From: Nevskia sp.
GTDB lineage: Bacteria; Pseudomonadota; Gammaproteobacteria; Nevskiales; Nevskiaceae
Length of the DNA: 64,000 nt
Assembly (NCBI GenBank): GCA_031291075.1
Contig: JARLJS010000134.1
Span: 1 to 64,000 of the forward strand
Direction: 5' to 3'
Of the stretch, positions 51,720 through 60,716 are shown piece by piece. A program made the translations under genes and the position numbers. Position 1 is the first letter of the stretch. Each line of letters starts with the position of its first letter. The notes below the pieces were generated by a model. The model made no database searches, was not told where the DNA came from, and saw nothing but the letters and a program-made list of their open reading frames with translations.

Positions 51720-51784
51720 CCCCGTTCAGCGGCAGTGTCCGCACCAAGATCCACCATCCTGTTCTTTACCCAACCGATCCAATC

Positions 51785-54187
51785 ATGCGCAAAGACGCCC
51801 CCCGCTGCCGAGTTCTCGCGATCTCCATGATCCTGCTGTCCTTGGCCGCCTGCGGCAGTGCCGCCGACCGCAAGGCGAGCTACATCGCCCACGGCGAGAA
51901 ATACCTGGCTGCCAGTAATTTCGAGAAGGCCCGCGTCGAGTTCCGCAACGCGCTGCAGATCGATCCGAAGGATTCCAAGGCGCACTTCCTGCTCGGGCGG
52001 GCCGCCGAGAAGCTCAATGATCCGCGCGATGCCTTCGGTCACTACCAGGCGGCCGTGGACCTGAATCCGAAAGACCTCGACGCGCGCGCCGCGCTGGCCC
52101 GTCTGCTGGTGCTGGGCGGCGCACCGGAGAAGGCAGTCGAGGTGGCGGAACCGGGCTTGGCCCAGGACCCCAACAACGCGCAGTTGCTCACCGCCAGGGG
52201 CGCGGCGCGCGCCAAGCTGGGCGACATGAAGAGTGCGGTCCAGGACGCCGAGAACGCGGTGCGGCTGGCGCCGGAGGATGACTACGCCGTGTCGCTGCTG
52301 GCGGCGCTGTACCGCACCCAGGACCGTACCGACGATGCGGTGAAGGTGGTCACGGCCGCATTGGAGCGGCTGCCCGGAAACGTCGATCTCCACGTCGAGC
52401 TGGCAGACCTGTACGTGCAGAAGCACCCGGATCTGGCCGAGGCGGAGCTCAAGAAGGCCATCGAGCTGGATCCCAAGAACCTGAGCCGGCGCTACAACCT
52501 GGTGCGGTTCTACGAATTCACCAACAACGCCGACGCCGGCGAAAAGGCCTTGCGCGACACCATCGCCCTGGCGCCGGACGATGTCTCCACCAAGATCATG
52601 CTGGTCAGCCTGCTGGCCCAGAAGCGCGGCCCGGAGCAGGCCGAGGCGCAGATGCAACAATTCATCAAGGCCGAGCCGGACAACGACCAGCTCAAGCTGG
52701 CCCTGGCCGAATTCCAGCAGCGTCAGAACCGGCCGGAGCAGGCCCAGGCCAACTACGAGGCGATCATCGCCCACGCCGGCATCAAGCCGGACGGGCTCAC
52801 CGCGCGCGACCGGCTGGCCGAACTCATGCTGCAGCGCAACGATGGCAAGCGGGCGCAGGCCTTGATCGACGAAGTTCTCAAGGAAAACCCGCGCGACAAC
52901 GACGCCCTGCTGATCCGCGCCCATATGGCGCTGGAGCGTGGCGACCTGAATACGGCGATCACCGATCTGCGCACGGTGCTGCACGACCGGCCGAATGCGG
53001 CGCCCGTGCTGCGCCTGCTGGCCAAGGCGCACCTGCAGAACGGCGAGCCGGCGCTGGCGGAGGAGTCCCTGCGGGCGGCGGTGCAGGCAAGTCCGGACGA
53101 TGTCGACTCGCGCTTCGACCTGGCGCAGGTGCTCGAGCAGACCGGCAAGATGGACCAGGCCCGCCCAATCCTCGAGCAATTGGCGGCCGGGGCGCCCGAT
53201 AACGCCCGGCTGGTCGAGGAGCTGTTCAAGGTGCAGATGACCCTCAACGACATCCCCGCCGCGCGCACGACCGCGAAGAAGTACCAGGAAAAGCACCCCG
53301 AGCTGGCCTTGGGCTTCTACCTCGCCGGACTGGCCGACGAGAACGACCACAAGTCCGACGCCGCCATCGCCGATTACGAGCATGCCCTGGCCGCGCAACC
53401 GCAGGGCAGCGAGCCGCTGGCGGCACTGGTGCACCAGGATGTGGCGCACAAGCAGGCCGGCAAGGCGATGCAGCGCCTGGACGATACGATCGCAAAGTAT
53501 CCCGACAACATGTTCGCCCGCAATCTCAAGGGCGAGATGCTGCTGGCGCAAGGCCAGTTCGACGCCGCGGCACAGGTATTCCAGGATGCGATCACCCGGC
53601 AACCCGGGACCTGGATGCTGTACCGTGGGCTGGCCAGAGCCCGGCTGGCCCTCAAGCAAAATGACGCGGCCGTACAGGCACTGTCGCAGGGCGTCGAGAA
53701 GAATCCCGATGCCGCCGCGTTGGTGACCGACCAGGCCGAGCTGTATGAGCGGCTCGGCCGTCCGGACGACGCCATCGCTGCCTATGAGCAGGCACTCAAG
53801 CGCCAGCCGTCGTCCCAGCTCTTCGCCAACAACCTGGCCATGCTGCTGGTGACAGTAAAGCAGGACCCATCCAGCCTGGCCCGGGCGCGGCAGCTGGTCC
53901 AGCCGTTGGAGAACTCGCCGCTGGCGTCCTACATGGATACGCGCGGCTGGGTGCAGTACAAGAGCGGCAGCTACGACAACGCCCTGGCCCTGTTGCAGCA
54001 GGCTTCCGAGCGCGCCCCGAAGGATCCGGTGCTGCGCTACCACCTCGGCATGGCCCAGTACAAGAGCGGCGATTCGGCCCACGCCGAGGCCAACCTGAGC
54101 GAGGCGGTCAAGTCCGGCATGAAGTTCGCCGGCCTGGACGAGGCGCAGGCGACCCTGGATCAGCTCAGGCGGGTGGTGCGGCAGTAA
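51785..54187 (+). CDS. TPR-repeat lipoprotein, PrsT-like
   Basis: 800 residues. Leader with lipobox LLSLAACG (Cys23), then about 18 TPR units to the end (ASNFEKARVEFRNALQIDPK, KAHFLLGRAAEKLNDPRDAF, TLDQLRRVVRQ). This is the design of the PEP-CTERM system TPR protein PrsT, which sits in exosortase/EPS loci and is thought to help export or assembly at the outer membrane. It follows the WecA-like gene by 65 bases. The usual length of PrsT is somewhat greater, so PrsT-like is safer. Confidence 0.8.
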   Translation: MRKDAPRCRVLAISMILLSLAACGSAADRKASYIAHGEKYLAASNFEKARVEFRNALQIDPKDSKAHFLLGRAAEKLNDPRDAFGHYQAAVDLNPKDLDARAALARLLVLGGAPEKAVEVAEPGLAQDPNNAQLLTARGAARAKLGDMKSAVQDAENAVRLAPEDDYAVSLLAALYRTQDRTDDAVKVVTAALERLPGNVDLHVELADLYVQKHPDLAEAELKKAIELDPKNLSRRYNLVRFYEFTNNADAGEKALRDTIALAPDDVSTKIMLVSLLAQKRGPEQAEAQMQQFIKAEPDNDQLKLALAEFQQRQNRPEQAQANYEAIIAHAGIKPDGLTARDRLAELMLQRNDGKRAQALIDEVLKENPRDNDALLIRAHMALERGDLNTAITDLRTVLHDRPNAAPVLRLLAKAHLQNGEPALAEESLRAAVQASPDDVDSRFDLAQVLEQTGKMDQARPILEQLAAGAPDNARLVEELFKVQMTLNDIPAARTTAKKYQEKHPELALGFYLAGLADENDHKSDAAIADYEHALAAQPQGSEPLAALVHQDVAHKQAGKAMQRLDDTIAKYPDNMFARNLKGEMLLAQGQFDAAAQVFQDAITRQPGTWMLYRGLARARLALKQNDAAVQALSQGVEKNPDAAALVTDQAELYERLGRPDDAIAAYEQALKRQPSSQLFANNLAMLLVTVKQDPSSLARARQLVQPLENSPLASYMDTRGWVQYKSGSYDNALALLQQASERAPKDPVLRYHLGMAQYKSGDSAHAEANLSEAVKSGMKFAGLDEAQATLDQLRRVVRQ

Positions 54188-54253
54188 CGTCGGGCGGGTA
54201 AGCACGCCACTGAGGAAGCACCGCCCGCGCGTGCCGGGAAAAGGGTGGCTATT

Positions 54254-54272
54254 CCCGCGAAATCGCGGGTTT
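54254..54272 (+). terminator. Weak intrinsic terminator after the TPR lipoprotein
   Basis: CCCGCG (54254-54259), loop AAAT, CGCGGG (54264-54269) and TTT, 66 bases past the stop. Short stem and short T-run. The remaining part of 54188-54478 holds the promoter of the next gene; no clear boxes were found. Confidence 0.5.
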
Positions 54273-54478
54273 ATGACAGCCGGACCCCTGAAAACCTGTC
54301 TTCATTCCTTAATCGCCGTGCAACTTGCGGCTGATACCTTTGCGCCCGTCTCAGGCTGCTTCAGTTGTATTTGTCGGGTCCGCGCCACGGACTGGGCGAG
54401 CAGGGGCTGGCATGAGAAATGTTGTGCGCGCGCGGTACCTAATCACACATTTGGCTCTTTGCAACGGGGAATTTCTCA

Positions 54479-55282
54479 ATGAAAGCAAGTTTGAAGCTCA
54501 AGGCGCTGGTTGCTGGCGCCGCGATGATTGCCGCTGGGTCGGCGTTCGCTGACATGTCGCTGGATTCCAGCGCCACCGGCTCCATCTTCGTCAACCTGTT
54601 TGATAGCACCACCAACACCAGCTTCGTTTATGACACGGGCCTGAATCAGAACACGTTCGACGGCACGAATTCGTCCGTCAACGTGAACTTGGCCAGCGAT
54701 GCCAATTGGGTGTCCTTCGTAAACAGTGTTACTGGCGGCAACCTGACCACCACCACCGACAGCGTTTCCTACAATGTCGTGTCCGCCAGCAGCAACGCGG
54801 CTTTTTCGACCAGTGGCGGTACGCCGAGCGGCGTGTTCAACTCCAAGCTCAACGGCGGTGTAGGCTTCGGCGCCGGTGTCGCTCAGGCCGCGAACACCAT
54901 CAGCAGCTCCACCACCAACAGCGCTTACGCCACCTCCACCAACGGCAATCCTGCGGGCGGCGCCGTCTGGACCAATGCGGATGGCTCCTGGAGCAGCGAC
55001 CTCAAGGTGACGCCGGACGCATCGCTGGGCACCGCTCTGGCGTTCTATTCCGAGACTTATGGCTCCACCAACCACCAGGCGACCAACGTCAGGGCCATCA
55101 TCAACCAGTTTGCCAACACCTGGCTGCTGGATAGCTCCGGCAACCTGACGTACAACGCGACGACCTCGTCGGTTCCGGTTCCGGCTCCGTTTGGCCTGCT
55201 GATCGCCGGTCTGGCGCTGATGGGCATCATCGCCCGTCGCGGCAAGAACGGGGATCGCGGCTTCGGTGGCTTCGCCGCTTAA
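54479..55282 (+). CDS. Secreted protein with variant C-terminal sorting signal
   Basis: 267 residues. Signal peptide 1-24 (LKALVAGAAMIAAGSAFA). The body is low-complexity and Ser/Thr/Asn-rich (SSVNVNLASDANWVSFVNSV, TTTTDSVSYNVVSASSN, ANTISSSTTNSAYATSTNG), and the C-terminus has VPVPAPFGLLIAGLALMGII, then ARRGKNGDRGFGG. That is a PEP-CTERM-like tripartite end but differs from the VPLPxxxWLLG form of the other substrates: no Trp, and a longer tail after the Arg pair. It may be sorted by XrtD or by another exosortase. Probably surface-exposed and filament-like. GGGGAA precedes the ATG. Confidence 0.75.
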   Translation: MKASLKLKALVAGAAMIAAGSAFADMSLDSSATGSIFVNLFDSTTNTSFVYDTGLNQNTFDGTNSSVNVNLASDANWVSFVNSVTGGNLTTTTDSVSYNVVSASSNAAFSTSGGTPSGVFNSKLNGGVGFGAGVAQAANTISSSTTNSAYATSTNGNPAGGAVWTNADGSWSSDLKVTPDASLGTALAFYSETYGSTNHQATNVRAIINQFANTWLLDSSGNLTYNATTSSVPVPAPFGLLIAGLALMGIIARRGKNGDRGFGGFAA

Positions 55283-55374
55283 GCCTTAGCAGTCTCACAA
55301 GCTGGTTTTGGGTGGCGCTGCGGCCTCTTGGCCGCGGCTCCACCCCTTGCACACCCCTTAAATGAGAGATCATC

Positions 55375-56874
55375 ATGAAAAAGCATCTGATCGCCGCAGC
55401 CGTTGCCTCCATGGGCCTCGCCGCCACCTCGGCTTACGCGCTGCCCCCCACGACCACCCCGGACTACATCATCTACGTCGGTAGCGGTTCCGCCCAGGCC
55501 AACGCCCACTATTGGGCCGCCACCCAGCTGCTGAGCAACGTCGACAGCTATACCGACAGCAGCACCTGCGCCGAGAGCGGCACGTACCGCATCCTGTTCG
55601 GCACCACCAAGGCTGCCTATAACGATGGCAAGGGCACCACGATCCCCTCCGGCAAGAACGTGCTGTACATGGTGCGTTTCGGCGGCGGCACCTTCCCCAA
55701 CAGCATCGCGGCCGTTGCCAACGCCGCGGCGCTGGTTTATCCGGCCTCGCTGACCGGTTCGACCGCCTGCGGCGGCGCGCCGCACGCGACCTACCAGTTG
55801 CCGTCCGGCTTTGCCACCACCACCCAGATCCCGGACTTCGGCACCTCGGACGAGGAAGTGGCCCTGTTCAACAACTCGCTGAACGTGGTCGGCAGCTACA
55901 GCGCCGGCCCCGGCGGCACGCAGATTTTCCACCCGGGCACCACGCTGGCCGCATCCGCGGTCGCCAATCTGAGCCAGGTCCCGCTCTACGAGAACATCCT
56001 CGGCATGGCGGTGACGAACGTGGTTTACAACGGCACCACCTCTTTCCCGCATCCCAAGACAAATTTCACCAAGCCTGAGCTCGCGGCGATCCTGAGCGGC
56101 AGCATCACGAACTGGAACCAGCTGTTTGCCGACGACGGCACCGTGATGCCGAACCAGGCCATGATCCTGGAAGACCGCACCCCGGGTTCCGGCACCAAGG
56201 CGGGCATCACCCAGGCCCTCCTGCTCAGCCCGACCTCCCCGAACGGCGGCCTCACGCCGTACAACGAAAACCTCACCGGTGGCGGCCCCGTGGGCACCCG
56301 CCCGAGCAGCGCCTGCTCCAGCTCGAACCCGTCGGCGTTCACGGACCTGAACAACGGCAGCAACACTGTGGTGTTCCAGGGCCTGCAGGCGGACAACACC
56401 AACGGCTGCCTGGCCATCGGCATCCTGGGCGCCGAGTTCCCGCCGGAAGTCCAGGGCGGCGGCTACCAGCTGGTGAAGATCAACGGCGCGGATCCGTACT
56501 CGCGCATCACCTCGGGCGGCCACGTCTACGCGACCTACGCCAACGAGATCAACGGCACCTACGACATCTTCGTCAGCAACTCCTTCAACTACCGTACGAA
56601 GAGCATCAACGGCGGCGGCTACCTGGGCGACCATACCGCGCACAGCGTGTTCATCAACATCTTCATGAGCGAGCTGGGCAACGGCAACCTGCCGGGCGGC
56701 GTGAGCGGCCAGTTCCCGCTTGGCGTGACGGGCACGCTGCTGGATCCGTCGGTGAGCAACTTCGGCGACTGCGTGACCACCGGCACGCACTTTGGCAACT
56801 CGCTGGCCCCGCTGCAGCTGTTCGCCGACGCCACCTTTGGCGCGGCCCCGGCCTGCAACGACCAGCTGCAGTAA
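55375..56874 (+). CDS. Secreted PstS-like periplasmic-binding-protein-fold protein
   Basis: 499 residues. Signal peptide 1-22 (LIAAAVASMGLAATSAYA). A PstS-type PBP signature occurs near 215-250: VYNGTTSFPHPKTNFTKPEL, then AAILSGSITNWNQLF, as in phosphate-binding proteins, and earlier YIIYVGSGSAQANAHYWAAT is in place of the usual phosphate loop. Cys pairs (STCAESG, TACGGAP, SACSS, NGCLAIG) suggest disulphides. No sorting signal. No ABC permease genes are near, so it is not a normal transporter part; phosphate or another anion binding at the surface is inference. It ends with a strong terminator. Confidence 0.7.
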   Translation: MKKHLIAAAVASMGLAATSAYALPPTTTPDYIIYVGSGSAQANAHYWAATQLLSNVDSYTDSSTCAESGTYRILFGTTKAAYNDGKGTTIPSGKNVLYMVRFGGGTFPNSIAAVANAAALVYPASLTGSTACGGAPHATYQLPSGFATTTQIPDFGTSDEEVALFNNSLNVVGSYSAGPGGTQIFHPGTTLAASAVANLSQVPLYENILGMAVTNVVYNGTTSFPHPKTNFTKPELAAILSGSITNWNQLFADDGTVMPNQAMILEDRTPGSGTKAGITQALLLSPTSPNGGLTPYNENLTGGGPVGTRPSSACSSSNPSAFTDLNNGSNTVVFQGLQADNTNGCLAIGILGAEFPPEVQGGGYQLVKINGADPYSRITSGGHVYATYANEINGTYDIFVSNSFNYRTKSINGGGYLGDHTAHSVFINIFMSELGNGNLPGGVSGQFPLGVTGTLLDPSVSNFGDCVTTGTHFGNSLAPLQLFADATFGAAPACNDQLQ

Positions 56875-56940
56875 GCCACAGGCCGGTCGGGCGGGCTGGA
56901 AAAGCCGCCCGACCTGCCCTTGCTGCCAAGAAGTTATTGA

Positions 56941-56968
56941 GACCCTGCTGTAATGCAGGGTCTTTTTT
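56941..56968 (+). terminator. Strong intrinsic terminator
   Basis: GACCCTGC (56941-56948), loop TGTAAT, GCAGGGTC (56955-56962) and six T (56963-56968), 67 bases after the PstS-like gene. Confidence 0.9.
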
Positions 56969-57056
56969 ATTTTTGTATGGAAGGCGAAACTAGCCCTTAC
57001 ATGTCCCGCCGACCGCGGCTTGCCTGGGCAGATGTCGTCTGATTCACCCAAGAAAC

Positions 57057-58871
57057 GTGAAAAGCGCAGAGTCACCGCATAGCCGGCACATGCTGGCTCA
57101 GGCCGTCCGCTTGCACCAGGCCGGTCGACTGGCCGAGGCAGCGAGCCTGCTGCGGCAACTACTGGCCATCGAGTCCAAGCAGATCGAGGCCCTCAATCTG
57201 CTCGGCGCCATTTCGATATTGCAGGGCGATCTTGCCGAGGCGATGCGGCTGCTGAACCGTTCGCTCAGGCTCCAACCGTCACAGCCTCATGCGCTCAATT
57301 ACCTGGGATACGCCAGGCATCGTGCTGGAGAATACGAAGGGGCTTTGGCCGCGTATAACCGCGCGATCGCCATGAAGCCGGATTTCGCGGAGGCTTACTG
57401 CAACCGCGGTCTCACCCTGAGGCAGCTATCCCGTGTCGATGATGCCCTTGCGAGCTACGACCGCGCCATCATGCTTAGTCCAGCACTGGCTCATGCCCAT
57501 TACCACCGGGCCGTCGTTCTGCACGACCTGGACCGTCTAGCGGAGGCGGTTGCGGGGTACGAAAAGACGGTTGACCTGGAACCTCGTTACGTCGAGGCGC
57601 ATAACGATCTGGCGACGGCGCTGCTGGAGCTTGGGAGGTTCGAGGAAGCCCTGCGGTGTGTGGACCGGGCGCTGGCGATCAATCCCGGATTGTTCGGTGC
57701 GCTGGTCAACCGGGGCAACATCCTCAACCAGTTGCAGCGCTTCGACCAGGCGCTGGAAACCTACGGACGGGCCCTGGCCATAAACCCGAAGTCCGCACAG
57801 GTCTATTCCAACCGCGGTCATCTTCTGCATGACGCCGGTCGCTACCAGGAGGCACTGGAGAATTACGACCAGGCCCTGCGGCTGGAGCCGGACCTGGCGC
57901 TGGTGCAGTGGAACAAGGGGCTGATCAAGCTCCTGTCAGGGCAATTCGAGGAGGGATGGCCGCTCTACGAATCGCGTTGGCAGTCCTACGCAAGCCAGGC
58001 GCGCAGGGATTTTCCGCAACCGCTATGGCTGGGCCATGCGCCCTTGCATGGAAAGACGATCCTGCTTCACGCCGAACAGGGCTTCGGCGATACCATTCAA
58101 TTCTGCCGCTATCTGCCGGCAGTGCGTTCCCTGGGCGCCCAAATTGTGCTCGAGGCGCCAGCGGAGTTGTTGCCCTTGCTGCGGAGCCTGCCGGGCGAGT
58201 TCGTGACAGTCGCCGCTGGAGCGGACCTGCCGCAATTCGACTGCCACTGTCCCTTGCTCAGCCTGCCGCTGGCCTTGGGCACCACGGTCGAGACGATTCC
58301 CGGTGAGGTTCCGTATCTGGGCGTGGACCCGCTGAAACGTGACGAATGGTCCAAGCGCCTGGGTCCGAAGCTACGGCCAAGGGTGGGGCTGGCCTGGGCG
58401 GGATCGGCCCGCCACCTCATTGACCGGGAACGTAGCGTGCCGCTGGATCGCTTGGTTCCGCTGCTCAGGCTGAATTGCGAGTTCCATAGTCTGCAGAAGG
58501 AATTGAGAACGGAAGATCGCACCCTCCTTGACGGTCTTACGGATGTCCGCCTGCACGACGGCGCATTGCAGGATTTCGGCGATACGGCGGCCCTGGTCGA
58601 GGCGATGGACCTGGTCATCAGCGTGGATACCGCAATTGCCCATGTCGCGGGAGCCCTGGCGCGGCGGGTGTGGCTGATGTTGCCTCATGCACCCGACTTC
58701 CGTTGGATGCTGGAGCGTAGAGACAGTCCCTGGTATCCGACCGCGGTTCTGTTCAGGCAGACGTCGAGAGGCGGTTGGGACGGTGTCATCGAAGAGATCG
58801 TAAGACAGTTGAATCTTGAGCTCCCGTCCGCCCCGGTAGCGGAGCTCGTCGCGCCCGGTGTCGTGGCCTGA
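57057..58871 (+). CDS. TPR-repeat glycosyltransferase (paralogue B)
   Basis: 604 residues from GTG 57057. About ten TPR units (to about 300; for example HALNYLGYARHRAGEYEGAL, YVEAHNDLATALLELGRFEE) are followed by the GT domain: KTILLHAEQGFGDTIQFCRY, RVGLAWAGSARHL, DLVISVDTAIAHVAGALARR and LPHAPDFRWMLERRDSPWYP. Shares layout and C-terminal signature with paralogues A, C and D. Ends 10 bases before the next ATG. It probably glycosylates a protein; the tandem order before a TpsB gene suggests a secreted adhesin as target (inference). Confidence 0.85.
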   Translation: MKSAESPHSRHMLAQAVRLHQAGRLAEAASLLRQLLAIESKQIEALNLLGAISILQGDLAEAMRLLNRSLRLQPSQPHALNYLGYARHRAGEYEGALAAYNRAIAMKPDFAEAYCNRGLTLRQLSRVDDALASYDRAIMLSPALAHAHYHRAVVLHDLDRLAEAVAGYEKTVDLEPRYVEAHNDLATALLELGRFEEALRCVDRALAINPGLFGALVNRGNILNQLQRFDQALETYGRALAINPKSAQVYSNRGHLLHDAGRYQEALENYDQALRLEPDLALVQWNKGLIKLLSGQFEEGWPLYESRWQSYASQARRDFPQPLWLGHAPLHGKTILLHAEQGFGDTIQFCRYLPAVRSLGAQIVLEAPAELLPLLRSLPGEFVTVAAGADLPQFDCHCPLLSLPLALGTTVETIPGEVPYLGVDPLKRDEWSKRLGPKLRPRVGLAWAGSARHLIDRERSVPLDRLVPLLRLNCEFHSLQKELRTEDRTLLDGLTDVRLHDGALQDFGDTAALVEAMDLVISVDTAIAHVAGALARRVWLMLPHAPDFRWMLERRDSPWYPTAVLFRQTSRGGWDGVIEEIVRQLNLELPSAPVAELVAPGVVA

Positions 58872-58881
58872 TCTCGTCAAG

Positions 58882-60678
58882 ATGAATGAAATAGCCCATT
58901 TTGACCCGGACGCGAAGCTTCGGCAGGCGTCGGCTTTGCATCGTTCTGGGCGATTGAGCGAAGCGGCGGCAGCGTATAGCGCTTTGCTCGGGCGATTTCC
59001 CGGTCGCCCTGAAGCGCTCAAGGGGCTGGGAGCGATTGCCCTGCAACTTGGGCGTTTCGAGGAAGGTGCGGCCATTCTCGGCAGGTTGCTCGAACTTGTT
59101 CCCGACCAGCCCGAGACACTTTCGAATCGAGCATTCGGTCTGCTCAAGCTTAAGCGTTACGAGGAGGCGCTGGCGAGCAGCACTCGTGCAATAGCCCTGC
59201 GGCCGGACCTGGTCGAGGCTTACAACAATCGCGGCAATGCGCTCAAGGCCTTGCACCGCCTGGAGGAGGCCTTGGTCAGTTACGATGGTGCCCTGGCGCT
59301 GGCTCCTGCTTGCGCGGAGGCACACAACAACCGCGGCAACACCTTAAGGAGCTTGAAGCGCCCGGAAGAAGCCCTGGCCAGTTACGACCGCGCACTGGCT
59401 CTCAAATCCGATTTCGCCGAAGCGCACAACGGGCGGGGGAATTCGCTGGCGAGCCTGAACCGTCAGCAGGAAGCGCTGTCCAGCTATGAGCGGGCCCTGG
59501 CGCTCCGGTCCGGTTACGCCGAGGCGTGGAACGGGCGCGGAGCCGCGTTGATGGCTTTGGACCGCCCGGAGGAGGCCCTGGCGAGCTTTGACCGGGCTCT
59601 CGCCGTCAACCCGAATCACGCCGAGGCTCGCAACAATCGTGCTCTGGTGCTGATCGGCGACGGGCACCTGGATCCGGCGCTGTCCGAACTGGATCGTGCC
59701 CTGGCGATCAAGCCCGATTACGCCGAAGCGCACTGGAACAAGTCGATCGCCAAGCTTCTGCAAGGGGATTTCGCGGACGGCTGGCGACTATATGAATGGC
59801 GCTGGAAGACCGCGCAGTTCTCCGCAGCAAGACCATGCCCAGGGCCTTTGTGGCTCGGGAACGAGGATATTGCCGGAAAAACCCTCCTGATCTATCGCGA
59901 ACAGGGTCTGGGCGATTTCATCCAGTTTTGCCGCTACGCCCCGCTGGCGAAGGCCTTGGGGGTCGAAGTGATCATGGAGGTGCCGGCGCCGCTGATGCCG
60001 TTGCTGGCGACGATGCCGGGACGATTCGAGCTGATCGAGGAGGGCATGTCCCTGCCGGCGTTCGACCGCTGCTGCCCTGCGATGAGTCTTCCGCTCGCGT
60101 TCAGGACCACGCTGGCCGATGTTCCCGCGGCGGTGCCCTATCTGCACGCGGACGAAGAGCGGCGATCCAGGTGGCGCGAATGGCTGGGCGAAAAGACGCG
60201 GCCGAGAATCGGTTTGGTGTGGTCGGGTTCCCGTGAACACAGAAACGACCGCAATCGCAGCATTCCATTGACTCTGTTGGAACCGCTGTTGAAGCTGCCG
60301 TTTGAGTTCCACAGCTTGCAGCGGGAGATCAGGCCGGACGATGCCACCATGGTGCAGCAGGGAAGGATACTGCCGCACGCGGAACGGCTGTCCGACTTCG
60401 CCGAGACCGCGGCCCTGATCCGGGAAATGGATATTGTCATTAGCGTGGATACGGCCGTTGCGCATGCGGCCGGCGCGTTTGGCGCCAAGGTGTGGATCCT
60501 GCTGCCGTTCAGTCCCGACTTCCGCTGGATGCTGGACAGCCGGCGCAGCCCCTGGTACCCGAGCGCCAGGCTTTTCAGACAATCACTGCGAGGCGATTGG
60601 TCCAGCGTGATTCGAGAGGTAGCGGATCATCTGGCCGCCGAGTGGCCCGCGGGCCCTATAGCCCGCCAGACGCGCTAG
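58882..60678 (+). CDS. TPR-repeat glycosyltransferase (paralogue C)
   Basis: 598 residues from ATG 58882 (GTG 58858 would overlap paralogue B). TPR units run to about 300 with highly similar repeats (AYNNRGNALKALHRLEEALV, AHNNRGNTLRSLKRPEEALA, AHNGRGNSLASLNRQQEALS), a sign of internal duplication. The C-terminal GT domain has TLLIYREQGLGDFIQFCRYA, RIGLVWSGSREHRNDRNRS, DIVISVDTAVAHAAGAFGAK and LPFSPDFRWMLDSRRSPWYP. It is transcribed with B and D. Confidence 0.85.
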   Translation: MNEIAHFDPDAKLRQASALHRSGRLSEAAAAYSALLGRFPGRPEALKGLGAIALQLGRFEEGAAILGRLLELVPDQPETLSNRAFGLLKLKRYEEALASSTRAIALRPDLVEAYNNRGNALKALHRLEEALVSYDGALALAPACAEAHNNRGNTLRSLKRPEEALASYDRALALKSDFAEAHNGRGNSLASLNRQQEALSSYERALALRSGYAEAWNGRGAALMALDRPEEALASFDRALAVNPNHAEARNNRALVLIGDGHLDPALSELDRALAIKPDYAEAHWNKSIAKLLQGDFADGWRLYEWRWKTAQFSAARPCPGPLWLGNEDIAGKTLLIYREQGLGDFIQFCRYAPLAKALGVEVIMEVPAPLMPLLATMPGRFELIEEGMSLPAFDRCCPAMSLPLAFRTTLADVPAAVPYLHADEERRSRWREWLGEKTRPRIGLVWSGSREHRNDRNRSIPLTLLEPLLKLPFEFHSLQREIRPDDATMVQQGRILPHAERLSDFAETAALIREMDIVISVDTAVAHAAGAFGAKVWILLPFSPDFRWMLDSRRSPWYPSARLFRQSLRGDWSSVIREVADHLAAEWPAGPIARQTR

Positions 60679-60716
60679 CGGCCTCTCCGCCCCGCTTGCC
60701 TGCTGTGAGTGGATGG

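Noticed and set aside
51599-54205. Very long open frame opposite the TPR lipoprotein
   Set aside because: It mirrors the real gene in a GC-rich sequence, has low-complexity Arg/Leu/Gly/His content, no signal or domain, and the plus strand shows a clear lipobox and TPR units.
54415-54440. Sigma-54 promoter (GGCAT ... TTG) before the variant sorting-signal gene
   Set aside because: The spacing between the GG and the GC elements does not fit the -24/-12 rule.
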